From positions 1,015,984-1,079,983 of the forward strand of contig VZSF01006623.1 of assembly GCA_013398295.1 (NCBI GenBank): DNA of 64,000 nucleotides, read 5' to 3'. The stretch comes from Chionis minor. Lineage: Eukaryota; Chordata; Aves; Charadriiformes; Chionididae. This document shows, in pieces, positions 1-12,239 of the stretch; the first letter of the stretch is position 1, and each line of letters starts with the position of its first letter. The notes under the pieces were generated by a model. That model made no database searches and was not told the DNA's origin. It was given only the letters and a program-made list of their open reading frames with translations. The position numbers were made by a program, and so were the translations under genes.

Positions 1-1339
1 ACTCCATGGCCCAAACTCGCTCCCTAGAAGGTGAAAACCACTGACTATAAAGTGCTTATTCAGCTGGTGGGTTTAGTTATTTCTGCAAGGACCATATCGG
101 GCTTTCTGGACACAAAATCTTCACCAAAGTCAGGAGAAGCAAGCACAAACACATTGTTCCCACAGCTAGTTCAGAGGTGTACCCATGATGAAAATATAGA
201 CAAAAGCCGAGGCAGGTAGCCCACTTGGCACAGCTGATTGACTCTAATAGGTGTTGATTACACTGCTCATATTGCATGAAATTAAAAAGCTTACAAATGT
301 TATGAGCCATTACCCTTCCATTTAAGAGAGCTTATGACAAGTTAGCAACATTTAATGAAATCCTTTTCAAAATGCCATAGGCAGCCTCCACGAGATTTTG
401 CTTCGAAATGCAACTTGTGGAGTTATTTCAAAAAGTTTATTTACCTCAGAGCTTCCTTGCTTGCTCTTCTTTCGGATACTCACATTTTCTGTGGGGACAC
501 TTCAGTTCCCAGTGTGCAGCACGTAACACCAGCTCGTTAGCCAAACAACAGGGAACAGACAAAGCAAGACTTAATTCTGGTATTATCGGTACTACCCCTT
601 CAGCCTACAAAATTTCCTTCAAAATTCAAAGCTGAGAGACTTCTAGCCAATTTTACTATGAAGGTAAAGGGAAATGTTTTCAGGGTTGCTGTAAAATTTA
701 CTTAAACTTCCACCTTTTCAGCACACTGGAAATATCACAGAGCCACTAACTGCCCCCAAAGCGCTGGGGCAACCAAGGTTCAGCCTGAAGTAGGCTCTCT
801 GGATTTTATTGCTTAAGAATGAAATTTATTAAGAAGAGAGCGTATCAGTTTTATAAATCCCACTGGACACTCACAGCTTACTGTCATGCGCGGACTCAAA
901 TCTGCTTTGGATGCCGATGGCAACAGTATGTGTGCATCAGGTGAGGGTACCGCTGCCAAAATGATGCCTTTTGCAACTTGCTCAGCTGCTTCTGTTTGTT
1001 TTTACTGTTTGCCCCGCCGACTGCCAGCTCTCCTCTCTGTTGATAGCTGTCAGGCAAGCAAGACTCAAACTGACCAAACTGAGAGCGACATTTACAGCAA
1101 AAGCACCCTGGCACAGAATCTAACGCCAGGGTATCTGGAGTGGTGCCACAGCGAATGCTTAATAAACCCTATAGGGAGAACAGGAGATGGCCAGGCACGG
1201 CTGCAAGAAGCTTTCTTTTGCAGGCTGTGCCGTCGTGTGCAACCTTGCCCTTTCTTTAAATTATTAGGGCTTTTAAACAATATTTTAACATCCGCTGCCA
1301 AAAACCAACCAAGAAGCAGTAAGCTATGAAGATGTGGTT
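1..1339 (-). other. SGCD: SGCD intron, left edge of window
   Basis: Non-coding sequence, inferred to belong to the intron downstream of the SGCD exon. It contains a plus-strand open frame of 147 codons (886-1329) with no protein similarity I recognise. I see no repeat family, RNA gene or regulatory motif that I can support. Confidence 0.6.
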
Positions 1340-2074
1340 AGAGGAAGCATCACAATAATCCCATGCACCAGCACAGGTTGAGGGCTGACCTGCTGGAAAG
1401 CAGCTCTGCAGAGAAGGACCTGGGAGTCCTGGTGGACAACAGGGTGACCATGAGCCAGCAATGTGCCCTTGTGGCCAAGAAGGCCAATGGCATCCTGGGG
1501 GGCATCAAGAAGAGTGTGGCCAACAGGTGGAGGGAGGTTACCCTCCCCCTCTACTCTGTCCTGGTGAGACCACAACTCGAGTCCTGTGTCCAGCTCTGGG
1601 CTCCCCAGTTTAAGAAGGACAGGGAACTGCTGGAGAGGGTGCAGCGAAGGGCCACGAAGATGATGAGGGGGCTGGAGCATCTTTCTTATGAGGAAAGGCT
1701 GAGGGAGTTGCGTCTCTTTAGTCTGGAGAAGACTGAGGGGGGATCTCATAAATGTTTACAAATACTTAAAGGGAGGGTGCCAGGAGGAGGGGGCCAGTCT
1801 TTTTTCAGTGGTACCCAGTGATAGGAAAAGGCGCAATGGGTATAAAATCGAATATAGGAAGTTCAACATGAGGAGGAACTTTTTTCCTTTGAGGGTGGCA
1901 GAGCACTGGAACAGGCTGTCCAGGGAGGTGGTGGAGTTTCTGACTGGAGATATTCAAAACCCACCTGGATGCCATCCTGTGCAAGTGCTGCAGGTGGACC
2001 TGCTCTGGCGGGAGGGTTGGACCGGATGATCTCTAGAGGTCCCTTCCAACCCCTAACATTCTGTGATTCTGTGA
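1340..2074 (+). mobile_element. CR1 LINE fragment A, 5'-truncated
   Basis: CR1 is the dominant non-LTR retrotransposon of birds. Copies are usually 5'-truncated and keep the end of ORF2 plus a short 3' untranslated region. This copy starts in the C-terminal part of ORF2 ([13 protein letters not shown], then [20 protein letters not shown]). It continues to the terminal CCCTTCCAACCCC and ends in two ATTCTGTG-type units at about 2059-2074. It is antisense to SGCD. The left edge is approximate, because similarity fades around 1335-1350. No target-site duplication is obvious, which is usual for CR1. Confidence 0.95.
1345..2029 (+). pseudogene. CR1 ORF2 C-terminal remnant with frameshift (element A)
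   Basis: The remnant encodes the region downstream of the reverse transcriptase domain. The first frame runs from 1363 through the [19 protein letters not shown] motif and SLEKTE. Around 1730-1742 about two bases are missing compared with the usual EKTERGDLI coding pattern. After that the readable frame shifts to [12 protein letters not shown], then [19 protein letters not shown], ending at the TGA at 2027-2029. With the 5' truncation and the frameshift it cannot make a working protein. Confidence 0.9.
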
Positions 2075-2616
2075 TCGTGCTTCAGAAGCTGAATTCGGAT
2101 TACCGTGAGTTTTTCCTACCCAAAGCCACAGCCTGCTCCAGAGGCAGGAGACCACCATCTCCATGAGCTCTTACAGGCTCATTCGTATCTTAAGGTGCAA
2201 AAAAAGAAGATTCCTCTCTTCTTTGAACAGAATCAGCCACTAAGGGAATAGCTAAACACTGGGAGGAATGATGGCCAAAGAGGTGGTGGGAATGCACAGG
2301 GACTGCTAAATGACGGCAGCACGGCGAGACAAACTTCATTTCCACCCTGTGATGGTTTCAGTGAGCGTGCGGAAATCCTTAAGCACTTTTCTAGACCAAA
2401 TCATCAGGAACTAATTCAATATCCTTTTATTGCTCTGTAAACTCTGACAAAGGAAGAAAAGGAATTATTCTGTCTCCTTCCTCAAAAAATAGCAGCCTTC
2501 TTTCATGCTCTCTATCTGAGCCTTTACTGAAAGCTAGATTTCTACTACGCCATTTGAGCATCATACAAAGTTACAATTATCTTGCCATCTGCACTGCCTT
2601 TCTTCATGGGTGAATG

Positions 2617-2780
2617 TTGCCTTTTAATCCAAAGTAGCATGTTATATTGTTTAGAAATATGTATTTATGGCTATGAGGCAGGTATGCCCCATTGTGGGCA
2701 CATGTCATTGTTTAATCCAAACACATGGTTTATTGTTTTTCAGCACGTATTTTTAGCTTTGAGGCAGGTAGACCCTGCAG
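2617..2780. repeat. Diverged ~87-base tandem duplication
   Basis: Two neighbouring copies share, in the same order, TTTAATCCAAA, then CATG(G)TTATATTGTTT, then ACGTATTTTTAGCT or its variant ATGTATTTATGGCT, then GAGGCAGGTA. Copy 1 runs about 2622-2690 and copy 2 about 2711-2776. Offsets are 88 bases at the left landmark and 86 at the right one, and by eye about three quarters of positions agree. It is an old local duplication with small indels. I recognise no transposon family. Confidence 0.75.
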
Positions 2781-4512
2781 AGCAAATAATACAAAAGAAT
2801 ACGTCCATTACAGAACTACTTCTGTGCTTTAAAATTATACCACTCTTCTTCCAGATCTGAACGTAGTGAGACAAGTACATTGGCAAAATAATTATTTATC
2901 ACTCTTAAAAGCCTCCTTTAAAATTTCTATCATTCAAATACTGGCTGGGGAAAATGTAAAGTACAGACAAGCATATTTTATGCACTTGCTAGTCTAGCTT
3001 TTATGCTGATGAGAACTTACTAAACACCAGTAAAGGGAATAGCAGTTATCAGCCCTAATTCACAACCGTGAATTTTTCAGGCCGACCAGATGCCCTTACA
3101 GAATCACAGCCAAGTGTTAATGACAGCCCCAGTCCTTCTCTCACTGTAGTCACTACTTATTTCACACAGCTTCAAACGAGAGCAGGTTTGCTCCAACGCT
3201 CTGAGCGAGCACGCTGCTCTCAGTGAGACACTCCATTGCCACAGGGAGCAGGATAGGGACCTCTAACACCACCCAAAGAAAGGAAAATAAAAAAAGACGC
3301 TGTACTTTGCCTCAGGTTTTTTTTCTTTGATATACAGGATTCTTTTTTTACATGATGTTTTCAGTGCATTAAAAATACTGGGAAGCAGATCTTCAACCTG
3401 AAACCATCTAAAGACACTGAGAGATCGCTTTTAAAAGACATTTAAAATCTCCTCAAAATCTGTTCAGTGAATTTTGCCATCACTTATACCTGTGCAACAA
3501 CAGAAAAGCCCGAAGGTCCCCCAGGTAGCAGAGGACAGACAAGAAAGGTTGGTGGCCGTGTTTAGATCTGTGTTCCCAGACCCACCATCAGTATGAGAGT
3601 CTGCAAGAGAACGGTTTGGGCAGGACCCCGGATAACAGGTCTATACTGCAAAAAATCTTTGTCGGGCAAATCCATACTCTTGTCCTTAATAGGATTCAGG
3701 GAAAGAAACTTAAGCCCAGGTGTAAACATTTGCAAACTGAGGTTTATTTTTTCTATCTATGCACTTGAACATTGAAAGGGCAAAACCATCCTAAATCCTA
3801 TCATGGCGATGTCTTTATCTGCTTCCTAAAGCTGAGATTATCATCTCGTTGGTTGTCACACAGCTCCTGAGGGAAGTAATTCACTTGATTTTCCTGTATA
3901 ATCACAGCACTGGGTCTTATTTCTGTTATTGGAATGAAAACAGGCACATAGCCTGTTCTCTGTCTTGTCCCTTTAAAGTTACTTACAGCCCTGGACATGG
4001 CAAGCTTCAAAACACCCCAACTGCACTAAGAAAGCTAAATCTGTGCTCACTCTATGTTTCAAGCAACCTGCTTGTTAGCAGCTCTTCTCAACAAAGGCAG
4101 GAAATTTTCCAGTTTTAAATTTCTATTCAAATTAAGGCAATGAAGACTGAAGACCAGAAAACTGTTGCCATTGCTTTCCAGCACATAAAATCAACAATTT
4201 GTGCTGCGGCGTGCAACTTTCAGTCAAAGTTTGTCTGATTTATAAGCAAGCAGATGGTTCACACCATAGTCCACAATAAATTACAACATTTAGAAAGACA
4301 GCTACATTGTGAGATTGACAGTGCAGCTGAGCTACAGATGGGTTTATAGATGACCCTTCCAATTTTTAATAATCTCCATAATTTATGTGCAAGTAAAGAA
4401 ATGCGAGGATTCCTAATGCACCTTCTTGACTAAGTACAAATCACTTTTATTTACACAGGCAATACTTCATGGTCCAGTTAACTTCTTAATTAAAGACAGC
4501 AAGATGCTCATG

Positions 4513-4533
4513 TTCCATGCAAGTGGCATGGAA
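4513..4533. repeat. Small perfect inverted repeat
   Basis: TTCCATGC and GCATGGAA form 8-base arms around a 5-base spacer (AAGTG). No function is assigned; an inverted repeat of this size can arise by chance. Confidence 0.6.
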
Positions 4534-6051
4534 AATACTGTTTAGTGTGCAATATGTTCAGCTGGGAGTTTAAGATGCTCTGAACACTCCTGGAAAAGGG
4601 AATGCATCCATCTCATTTCTTTCAAACAACACTACAAGGGTGCAAACGCTGCTACCACCAGTTACTGTTCATTAATTTCCAGATAAACTTTGGGCTCAGG
4701 CAGTAACAAGGTTATGCTTATTTGCAAGCTTCGATGCTTAGAAATAGGCTCCTAATCCAGGAGGCACCACAAACCCAGTACTAGTGAGCCAGGCGTAGGA
4801 CAGGGAAACAACAGGAACAGACCCTCTTTATATGAAGAGAGAGGGGTTTGCAGGGGTCACTCTTGAATGGATGAGAGAAAAAGAAATCCAGCCCAGGGAG
4901 TGTCATTTCTGTGACAGGAGGCAGCAGTGATGCAGAAACTGGCTGGAAGCAGCTTTAAGAAGCCAGTTCATGTCAGCGATTTTAGTGGCTACTTCTTGGG
5001 CACGGGACTGAACCACATCAGTCCAATCTTTCTGCTAACATTTTTGAAGGCACTCTCAGGAAGAGGCCTGTGTTGGGTCGTCATCAATTGCATGCAACAG
5101 TGCAACAGATTTAGTTCTTCTTGGTTGTAGTTTCACTTGCAATGAGTTACCTTCCATGAGGAGCACAGCTAAAGGCAACTACTCTGTCCAGAAGGTGATG
5201 AAGGGAGCAGTATCTACTAGAGCTCTTTAAGGCACAAACTACAGAAACTCAGAGGTTCCCACACAGCCAGTCTCTTGGGATGACATTTGAGGGCTTTTCC
5301 TCCTTTCTAAACCTTGGTCTTCCCTTCCTGCCAAAGTGATTTGAAAAAGAAATTCATTTTTAGGTGGAAATCCAAACCTATCATTGAACCAGAAAGCACA
5401 GCTCCTAGGAAAGCAAGTCTGTATGTACTTTTAATTACCACCTTCCTGGGACTTCAGAGAGATGCAGCAGAGAAGAAGAGGCACCAGTGACAAATTCAGG
5501 CTTTCAAGAATTATCACAATTCAGGCTTTGGAGATATTTCAGCAAGGATCGCCCAGCTCTGCCCGCAGCAGGGCAGCGTGGGGAGCAGCGCCGCAGAGAC
5601 ACACGAGTGGGAAAACCCACTCCACAGAGGTCATGGCACTGCAGGCACTTACACAAAAAGCGATTCTTCCCCTGCCGTTTCCACGCAGCACCAACATTCC
5701 TTCATCTACTATGCAGAATGATAGTGAAATTGACTTTTTTTTTTTAAGTGAAAGTCTTCTATGAATAACCAGACTTTGAAAGTCTTTTTGAGCTTTATAT
5801 AAAACCATTATCTATTACTGTACACAACTCTTAAGTTGTTTAATTAAACATATGAAAAATATTATATATCAGTTATTATAAACAGTTATTACAGTAATAT
5901 TCCTTCTGAGATGCTCTTTACCATTATTTGTCATATTGGTTTTGTTACACTTTGCATATTTAAAGCCACGTTATGCACTTCTGAAAACCTGGAAATTACT
6001 ATGGAATTAGCATGAATGTTCATCTGTATGCCCGAGTGCTGAGTTTGGCAC

Positions 6052-6070
6052 TTTATTTATTTATTTATTA
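6052..6070. repeat. (TTTA)n microsatellite
   Basis: Four to five TTTA units in succession. A simple repeat in intronic DNA. Confidence 0.85.
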
Positions 6071-7899
6071 GCAATATCCATCAAGTTCAGCTGCTACTAC
6101 GCTTCCCTCGAAGAGAATACTGGGTCATACTACTGTTTAAGAAAAACATAGCATTGATTATTTGATAATGTTTTTAAATATTCCATAACTATCACCCTTT
6201 GATTGACTGCAACCCTTTCACCTGCTTACAAGGGGACAAATTCACACGTAAGAAAAAAGTAGCTCATTGAAATCAATCGGATTGCTCCTGTTGCCCCCAG
6301 CCCAACGATAATTCCAGTGTTATCGTGATCAACCTGAAAGGCAGCACCGACTATTCCAGTTTAACTCCACGGAGAAGTCAGAGAAACTATACGCATGGTT
6401 TATATAACTATATAGCTAACACAGTTTCCAGGACTCATCTGCTGAAGCCAGCAGGGATGCTCCAAGTCGCTAGGCTGTAGATCAGACAGCAGCTAGATCC
6501 TTCTCTGGCTAACAGCAAAAATAATCCTGGAGGAAGGATAAAGCAAGGAACATACGAACACACGGGCCTTCCCTTACATTTCTTGTTCCTTGCATTCACT
6601 AAACTGTCAATGGTGTGGAAACTAGTTCCATAACCTCAAGAAGGGGACACCTTTTGCCCCCCCTGGCCGTATTAAAATGTAGATCAACATGACAATATGA
6701 AAACAGTAAACTTGCCCGTAGCAAGAAATGGTTCTCAGTTCTCTTAGTAATCAAATATTATTTCCAGCAATCTAACTAGAGGAAAAGAAATGTAAGCAGC
6801 AATTTGTCAGTCTATTTATCAAAGCGAGTGCTGCACCTTTCCCACACATTTTACATTACAAGTGTATGACATGTAAGATTCTAGAGTTGTTTTAATTCAG
6901 CGATGAAAACATTTATAGATATGAATGTTTTCTTATTAACTTTTCTTCCTAAATGATTACACTTGTTCAAATCAATCCCTAGCCATCTTACAGAGGTTAC
7001 AACCTTCAATAATTAAATCGGATATTGGCTGTTGTGTTGATTATGCTACAAGTTCCAATTTCTAGAAGAGCACTGAAATGCTGAGATAAAGGGATGTTAA
7101 CTTTATTTAATTAGCTATCTCCCTTTGTTATCAAAATGGAAGGTTGGTATCTGACTCAAATTAACACTTTGGATCATGAAACAAGACAGATGACATCTTC
7201 TGAGAAGGATCCTAGAAACTCTCTATAATTGTTTCAGTTATTTTGAAGCTGCTCAGGACAAACACGATTGCATTAGCAAGAGCAAAAGTCACCAACATCC
7301 AATGAAGTGCTGCTATGAAAATGCTATTTCAATCACACTTGGGTTCTTTCTCATTTTCAGCTGTTAACATCCTTGCCACTTTTGTGAAGCAGTCCCTCCT
7401 AGCAGCACTGAATTTTAACTGCACATAATTTTAAAACTCAACATGAAATACGACTGAGCACATAATATGGCCAGCTAACAACAGATCAGGCCCTTGTGCC
7501 AAGGCATCACCGCTCTGCTCTCTGCAGAAAAGGAGTAACTAGTGAAAAGTGAGCTGGATTTCACAACTGCCTGCCATCCCTCTACCTCGGAAACATTAGG
7601 GCTCTCAGTTGAGGGTTGTTTATCATTTATCGCAAAAGGAAAAAAAAAAGACAATGTGAAATCTCAGAGGTCCTGCAAGCATTTTAACTACAAACGTTTG
7701 GTTTGTAGTGTATCGACCTTCCAGCATCCCAGAGGATACAGGATGCGGATGAGGTACCCAGAGGACACCCACTGTCTCACTCGCCAGATTACATTTGTCT
7801 AGAGTGGCCCAAGTAATTTATCCAGTAACTACACCACCCTGCCACTTCACGGTTCCTTATTGGTAGGGCTATAGAAATGTGTTTATTCCTTTCCTTGCA

Positions 7900-7908
7900 A
7901 CTTACTGG
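7900..7908 (-). promoter_or_regulatory. SGCD: 5' splice site of the SGCD exon
   Basis: The minus strand reads CCA|GTAAGTT across the exon end, a close match to the vertebrate donor consensus. The GT occupies 7905-7904. If not spliced, the frame would run on into unrelated intron sequence and stop near 7789. Confidence 0.93.
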
Positions 7909-8007
7909 TCTTGACCGGATTTCTTTGGCGTAGAGAGGTTTCAAGAATTCTGAATCTCCTTCAAGCTTTAGACCCTTTTCCGTGATTCTCAGGTTCCCCA
8001 TTCCATC
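7906..8007 (-). CDS. SGCD: Delta-sarcoglycan internal exon (about residues 64-97)
   Basis: Delta-sarcoglycan is a type II membrane glycoprotein of the sarcoglycan subcomplex of the dystrophin-glycoprotein complex. It stabilises the muscle sarcolemma, and loss causes limb-girdle muscular dystrophy and cardiomyopathy in mammals. Seen: the minus strand reads D-G then [20 protein letters not shown] and on to [12 protein letters not shown], 34 codons with no stop. Family knowledge, from memory: this run matches SGCD; SGCZ has NLRVTKKGIRLEGISEFL and SGCG has HLCVTKDGLRLEGESEFL at the same place. The segment directly follows the transmembrane helix and begins the extracellular domain. The exon is bounded by TTTTAG| and |GTAAG. 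Its 102-base length equals the homologous exon I recall for SGCG, and it is phase 0 at both ends. Compared with the mammalian protein, two Q residues are replaced by K and R. No start codon is expected here because the exon is internal. Identity is very secure; exon number (4 in human numbering) is from memory. Confidence 0.97.
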
Positions 8008-8041
8008 CTAAAACACAGACAAAAAGAAACAACCCCATTAG
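8008..8041 (-). promoter_or_regulatory. SGCD: 3' splice site and branch-point region of the SGCD exon
   Basis: On the minus strand the intron ends in a pyrimidine-rich run (TTTCTTTTTGTCTGTGTTTTAG) whose AG occupies 8009-8008. A CTAAT motif inside TAACTAAT lies just upstream, with its candidate branch adenosine at 8038, 31 bases before the exon. That resembles the vertebrate yUnAy consensus and is at a normal distance. The acceptor is directly visible; the branch point is inferred. Confidence 0.85.
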
Positions 8042-8363
8042 TTACAATTACTAAATTCACCAGGCTGCCAATAGGTGATTTTTTATTTTTTTTTTCCCAT
8101 AGAGGATAACATGTAAAAGCACTGCGAGGCACTAGAGAATCCAATTACTTCTGTTACCCTTTTAGCGTTGTTTCTGTGAAAAAAAATACTCTATCCAGAA
8201 AAATCTGCATTGCCCCCCAGTAAACCATTTATGCATATGAAAGATTTTAAGCTAGTCATCTCTACTCAAAGAGATGCAGGGATGCTCTGTGTTAACAGGA
8301 AGCTATTCACTGTAATATTCACCGGCTGCCTGTATATTAATATACTTTCTCATTCATAGCAAA

Positions 8364-8433
8364 TCCATATAAAGATTATGTGATTAATTCTACTGAACTC
8401 CATATAGAGAATAGGTGATTAATTCCACTGAAC
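8364..8433. repeat. 35-base tandem duplication close to the SGCD exon
   Basis: Two adjacent 35-base units, 8364-8398 and 8399-8433, both begin TCCATATA and end ACTGAAC. They differ at four positions (31 of 35 identical). The first unit begins about 357 bases upstream, in SGCD sense, of the exon. High identity suggests a fairly recent slippage or duplication event. Confidence 0.9.
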
Positions 8434-11400
8434 CGACAAAATAAGGCCTGGCTATGTAGGAGGGCTGCAATAAAATGTGGTAGGGAACTTGATCCCCGTT
8501 ACTTGGGGAAATCTCTGCAAAACATGGACCCTTTGGTGGGGTTTCATTAGTGCTATCGGCCCTTACAGCAAAAAGATCTGGAAACCTGTTGACTAGTTTC
8601 AAGTCTCACAGTCTTTCCCGCATTTTCAATATTGTTAAGATGCTACAAAGCTCCATTGGAATATACATTCATGCAAATATTTGCCTTGGGATAAGCAATG
8701 ATACAACAGGAATATCTTTCCACCAGACTGCTCTCCTGTCTTGGGATAACTCCTGACTTTTTTCTCCCACAACGATCAGCTCAGGATCATATCCCTTGCT
8801 CTGTTCCTTGCACAGCCCAAGCACACACCAACAATCTGGACCTCTTTATCCAAATGTCTGGGTCTCCTGAGTCATCCTCGTGCCCTTCAAACCACCATTA
8901 CAAAGTCCATTGGCCAGGCATTAAGTGACTGATGGAACACGTGTTTCTGTCCTCTCCTCATTCAGACTTCATCATTGCAGCTATCAGTCCCCACCCTCTC
9001 CCAAGTCCTCCCAGGCTCCCCAGTCCCCACCGGCCCCTGCACAAAAATTCTTCTCAACAAATGGTGTGAAGTGTTGGCTGTAGGTCTCCAGCAGGTGACT
9101 GCAAATAGTCCATTTTCTTTAGAAATTGTTTAGTTATGTGTGCCCAAGATGTAATGAAACATCTGACAAACCATAATGGCAAACAAAATATATGTCAAAA
9201 TTTTGTATGACTTTTTTCTTACATTTTATGCAATAAGACAGGTTTACGGATACACTGGCACAGAGCAGAATTGGACCAAACTACATTTCATCTTTAACTT
9301 GTGAAAGTTGTAACTTTTACTAAGATGAGGGATTCAGGTTCATTTAGGCTATAATTGCTTAGAAAGAGGTATGTGTGTAAGAAATAGGGTGTGGGTAGGG
9401 AATTGCACAGGTAAACATATAATCAAAACCACATCAAATGCAAGGTATTATTTCTAAGATACAGAGTGATTGTCAAAGTCTGCAAGGACTGAAGTAAGTT
9501 GGGGGTTTTTTTCTGAGAAAAAGAGGGTCTGAAGAATACCTTTTAGCATAAATTTGACTGACATCACTAGCATTTGAGACTGACACCACCAAAAGCTATG
9601 TCTCTAAATATAGAAACTAAGACTGGGAAATGACCAAGAGTTGGGCAGTCAAGAACTGCAACGACAATCCTCAAACACACCCGTTAAGGAATCTTTCCAG
9701 CTGTGTTTTTTCCCCATTTCACCAGGCTAGAGATGCAGGAAGATGATGCTACATGACACCTCAAGGCCTTCAAGATAAGGCAGGATACAATAATCACAAA
9801 ACCTACAACAGCTGAAGCTCAGTGTGGGGAGGACGTTGCAATGAGGGACACACACATGAGCACTTCCAGGCAACAAGATTCATGTTATGGTGAGAGAGAC
9901 GTTGAAACCAAGGGTCATGCAGGCCACAGGATGGCAGGAGTAGTCATTTGGAGAAATTACTGATCTATAAATATGGACATGCTGTACTGACTCCATGGCA
10001 TCTCATCATGCAATTTAGGGACTCATTGAGAGGGCCTGGGCTGCCTCCTTCTCAAGTGCTGCTAGGCATGACCTTAAACACTGTCCAAGTGTCCAAGTCA
10101 AAAGAGCCACCTCAGCGCCTAACTACTCACAGCTGTTTCAGGGATTTCAGAGGAAAGGGGTAGGTACTTGGGTAGAAGCCCTAAGAAGACTGGGAAAATG
10201 CAGGAAAACCACGTGTATTTGGATCTACACCTTGCATGTTTTCTAATCCAGCTGCAAAAAAATAAACCACATCTCTTCCGCTTCCTCTTCCTCCCGTCGT
10301 GTGTGCACCTCCAGCACCGCAAGAGGAATCGCTGTCACTAGAGGTGAGCCGCTAACCCAAACACGTCTGCATGAACTATTGCCAAAAGGCATGAATGTGG
10401 AGGGATGAAAATCAAAGACGTAGCACGGCTCAGCGGTGACACTGGTCACTTGCCAGAGGCTCTCCCGTTGCAAGAGGCATTGTTCCCAGGGTGTATCCTG
10501 CCAAGTGACGACCGTTCTTGCCAGAGCACGGTGTCTTATGAACAAAGACAGGCTCAGGAGCGCTGGGCGATAAAATGACCACTGTCATCTCGTTTTGAAA
10601 TGAACGCTGTAAGCAAACTTTAAATAAAGACATATGCCTCCAATGCTATTGATAGTTGAAAGGAGGGGAATGAGAGATGCGTCATAAAGTGCCACTGGCT
10701 ACATTCCTTGTCCTCGGTGTAAAATATTGGCTTATGAATTCGAGCTTGGTGGTGGCACAGATGGGGTTCATTTATCTCAAGCGAAAGGATGAAGGAAAAT
10801 GAGTGAAATATGATTATGCTCCAAAGAGCCCAGATTAAATTTTGATAGTGCTATGCTTTGCGATTTGAGCGAGCAGGAATTATTACAGCTATCTGCAGCC
10901 CCTCACACGTTTTGTGCCGCTAAAAAAACTCCACACATTTTTTCCCCAAAATAGATATTTCAGTAAGGTTACAAGCCCTAAGGACTTTCACACCGCAGGG
11001 TCTTCTCTGGTTTCATTAAGGAAAGTTGCAGGTCATGCGAGCTCGTATATGCCACATATAGCTGCAAGAATGACCACCTCTGCGCATACGCAATCCTGAC
11101 CGCTTCCAGGGCTTGCTCCTGAGCTGAAGTGGGGCAACACTTCACCAGTTACATGGACCAATGCATAAAGCAACTGGTCAAGTCACTACTGAAGCTGTGG
11201 CAAAGCAGCAATTTTGATGGCTCACAGCTATCCCCTATGCTGAGTAGCAATACAAATCCAGCATTCCACTCTGCTCCTCTCTTGCGTGTTTCTCTTCCTT
11301 TCTCTCCTTCATTCTCTGTCTCTCAAATGTCCCCTACAGGATTTTTATATATGAAAAACACACGTATGGGACATTTAGCTCACAGCTAGCAGGTCCTATA

Positions 11401-12239
11401 CATCCCAGAAGAGGTATCAGGCCTATGGGGCAATAAACTTCAACCAAAACATCAAGAACACATTTGATTTGTATCATATAAGCAGGTGTATTCTCCTACG
11501 AAACCACTGGGTTGGAGCAAAAGAGGCACTTCCCCGTGATACTCTTCTCAACCTTTGATCCTTCTCAACCTCCGATCTCCACTCACCTTTACCTCCTCCT
11601 GTGGCTGCCAAAACTAATAAAAGCTGCACCCACCAGACATTACCTCTCGACCTCTGTGGTGCTTGGGACTGGGATGCAACGCTCAGCACTGACTCTCACT
11701 ATGATTAACTCTCTGCTGCTCATGTTTCTGATGATTAAAGATGACAGCTTTTTGTAGTGACCGTCTGGGTCAGCAGGTGAAAAAACAAGCAAAGGTTGTA
11801 AACTGAGTCTAAAGTTAACGAGTATTGTGGCCTCTTACAGTACAATCATTATTAAATCAAATTCCTTTATTATCTTCCATGAGGAAAAAAAAAAACAGCT
11901 TGCAGAATTATACAGAGATCCCAAAATACGGCTACATTAGAGAGAAATCACTGCATGAAAGACTACCTTGCATGTTGTTTTCGACAAAGTATCTTCATAC
12001 TCCCTAAATTAAACCTAAATATGGCTTAATAACAAATACATGTCATACTCTGCTACAGAGTCTATTTATGAAAGTTCCTATGAAATTTCATGGACCGTGA
12101 CCTATAAATGTAGCAGAAAGCTGTCTAGAGTGAGAGATCAGGAGTTTTTATTAAACATTGTGTCTGTGATTGGTATATATCCTTATCTATTGTTTGTGAA
12201 TACGGGTGGGGAAAAAAAAGCAGTACTGATTATTTGATA

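Larger units (their letters stand above)
2075..7905 (-). other. SGCD: SGCD intron downstream of the exon
   Basis: This is AT-rich non-coding DNA from the donor site down to CR1 fragment A. I looked for the next SGCD exon, which should encode a glycosylation-type N-V-T-V-N stretch, and did not find it. The intron therefore extends beyond the window. It holds a diverged tandem duplication near 2617-2780, a small hairpin at 4513-4533 and a (TTTA)n tract at 6052-6070. No other open frame resembles a known protein. Confidence 0.75.

Noticed and set aside
886..1329. 147-codon open frame on the plus strand
   Set aside because: No recognisable domain, no splice sites that fit, and no codon pattern suggesting a gene. 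Chance is the simplest reading.
1364..2029. CR1 frames as retroviral or host genes
   Set aside because: The motifs are those of CR1 ORF2. There are no LTRs, primer binding site, gag or env.
1..7905. Next downstream SGCD exon
   Set aside because: I looked on the minus strand for the N-V-T-V-N coding pattern and found no match, so the exon is probably outside the window.
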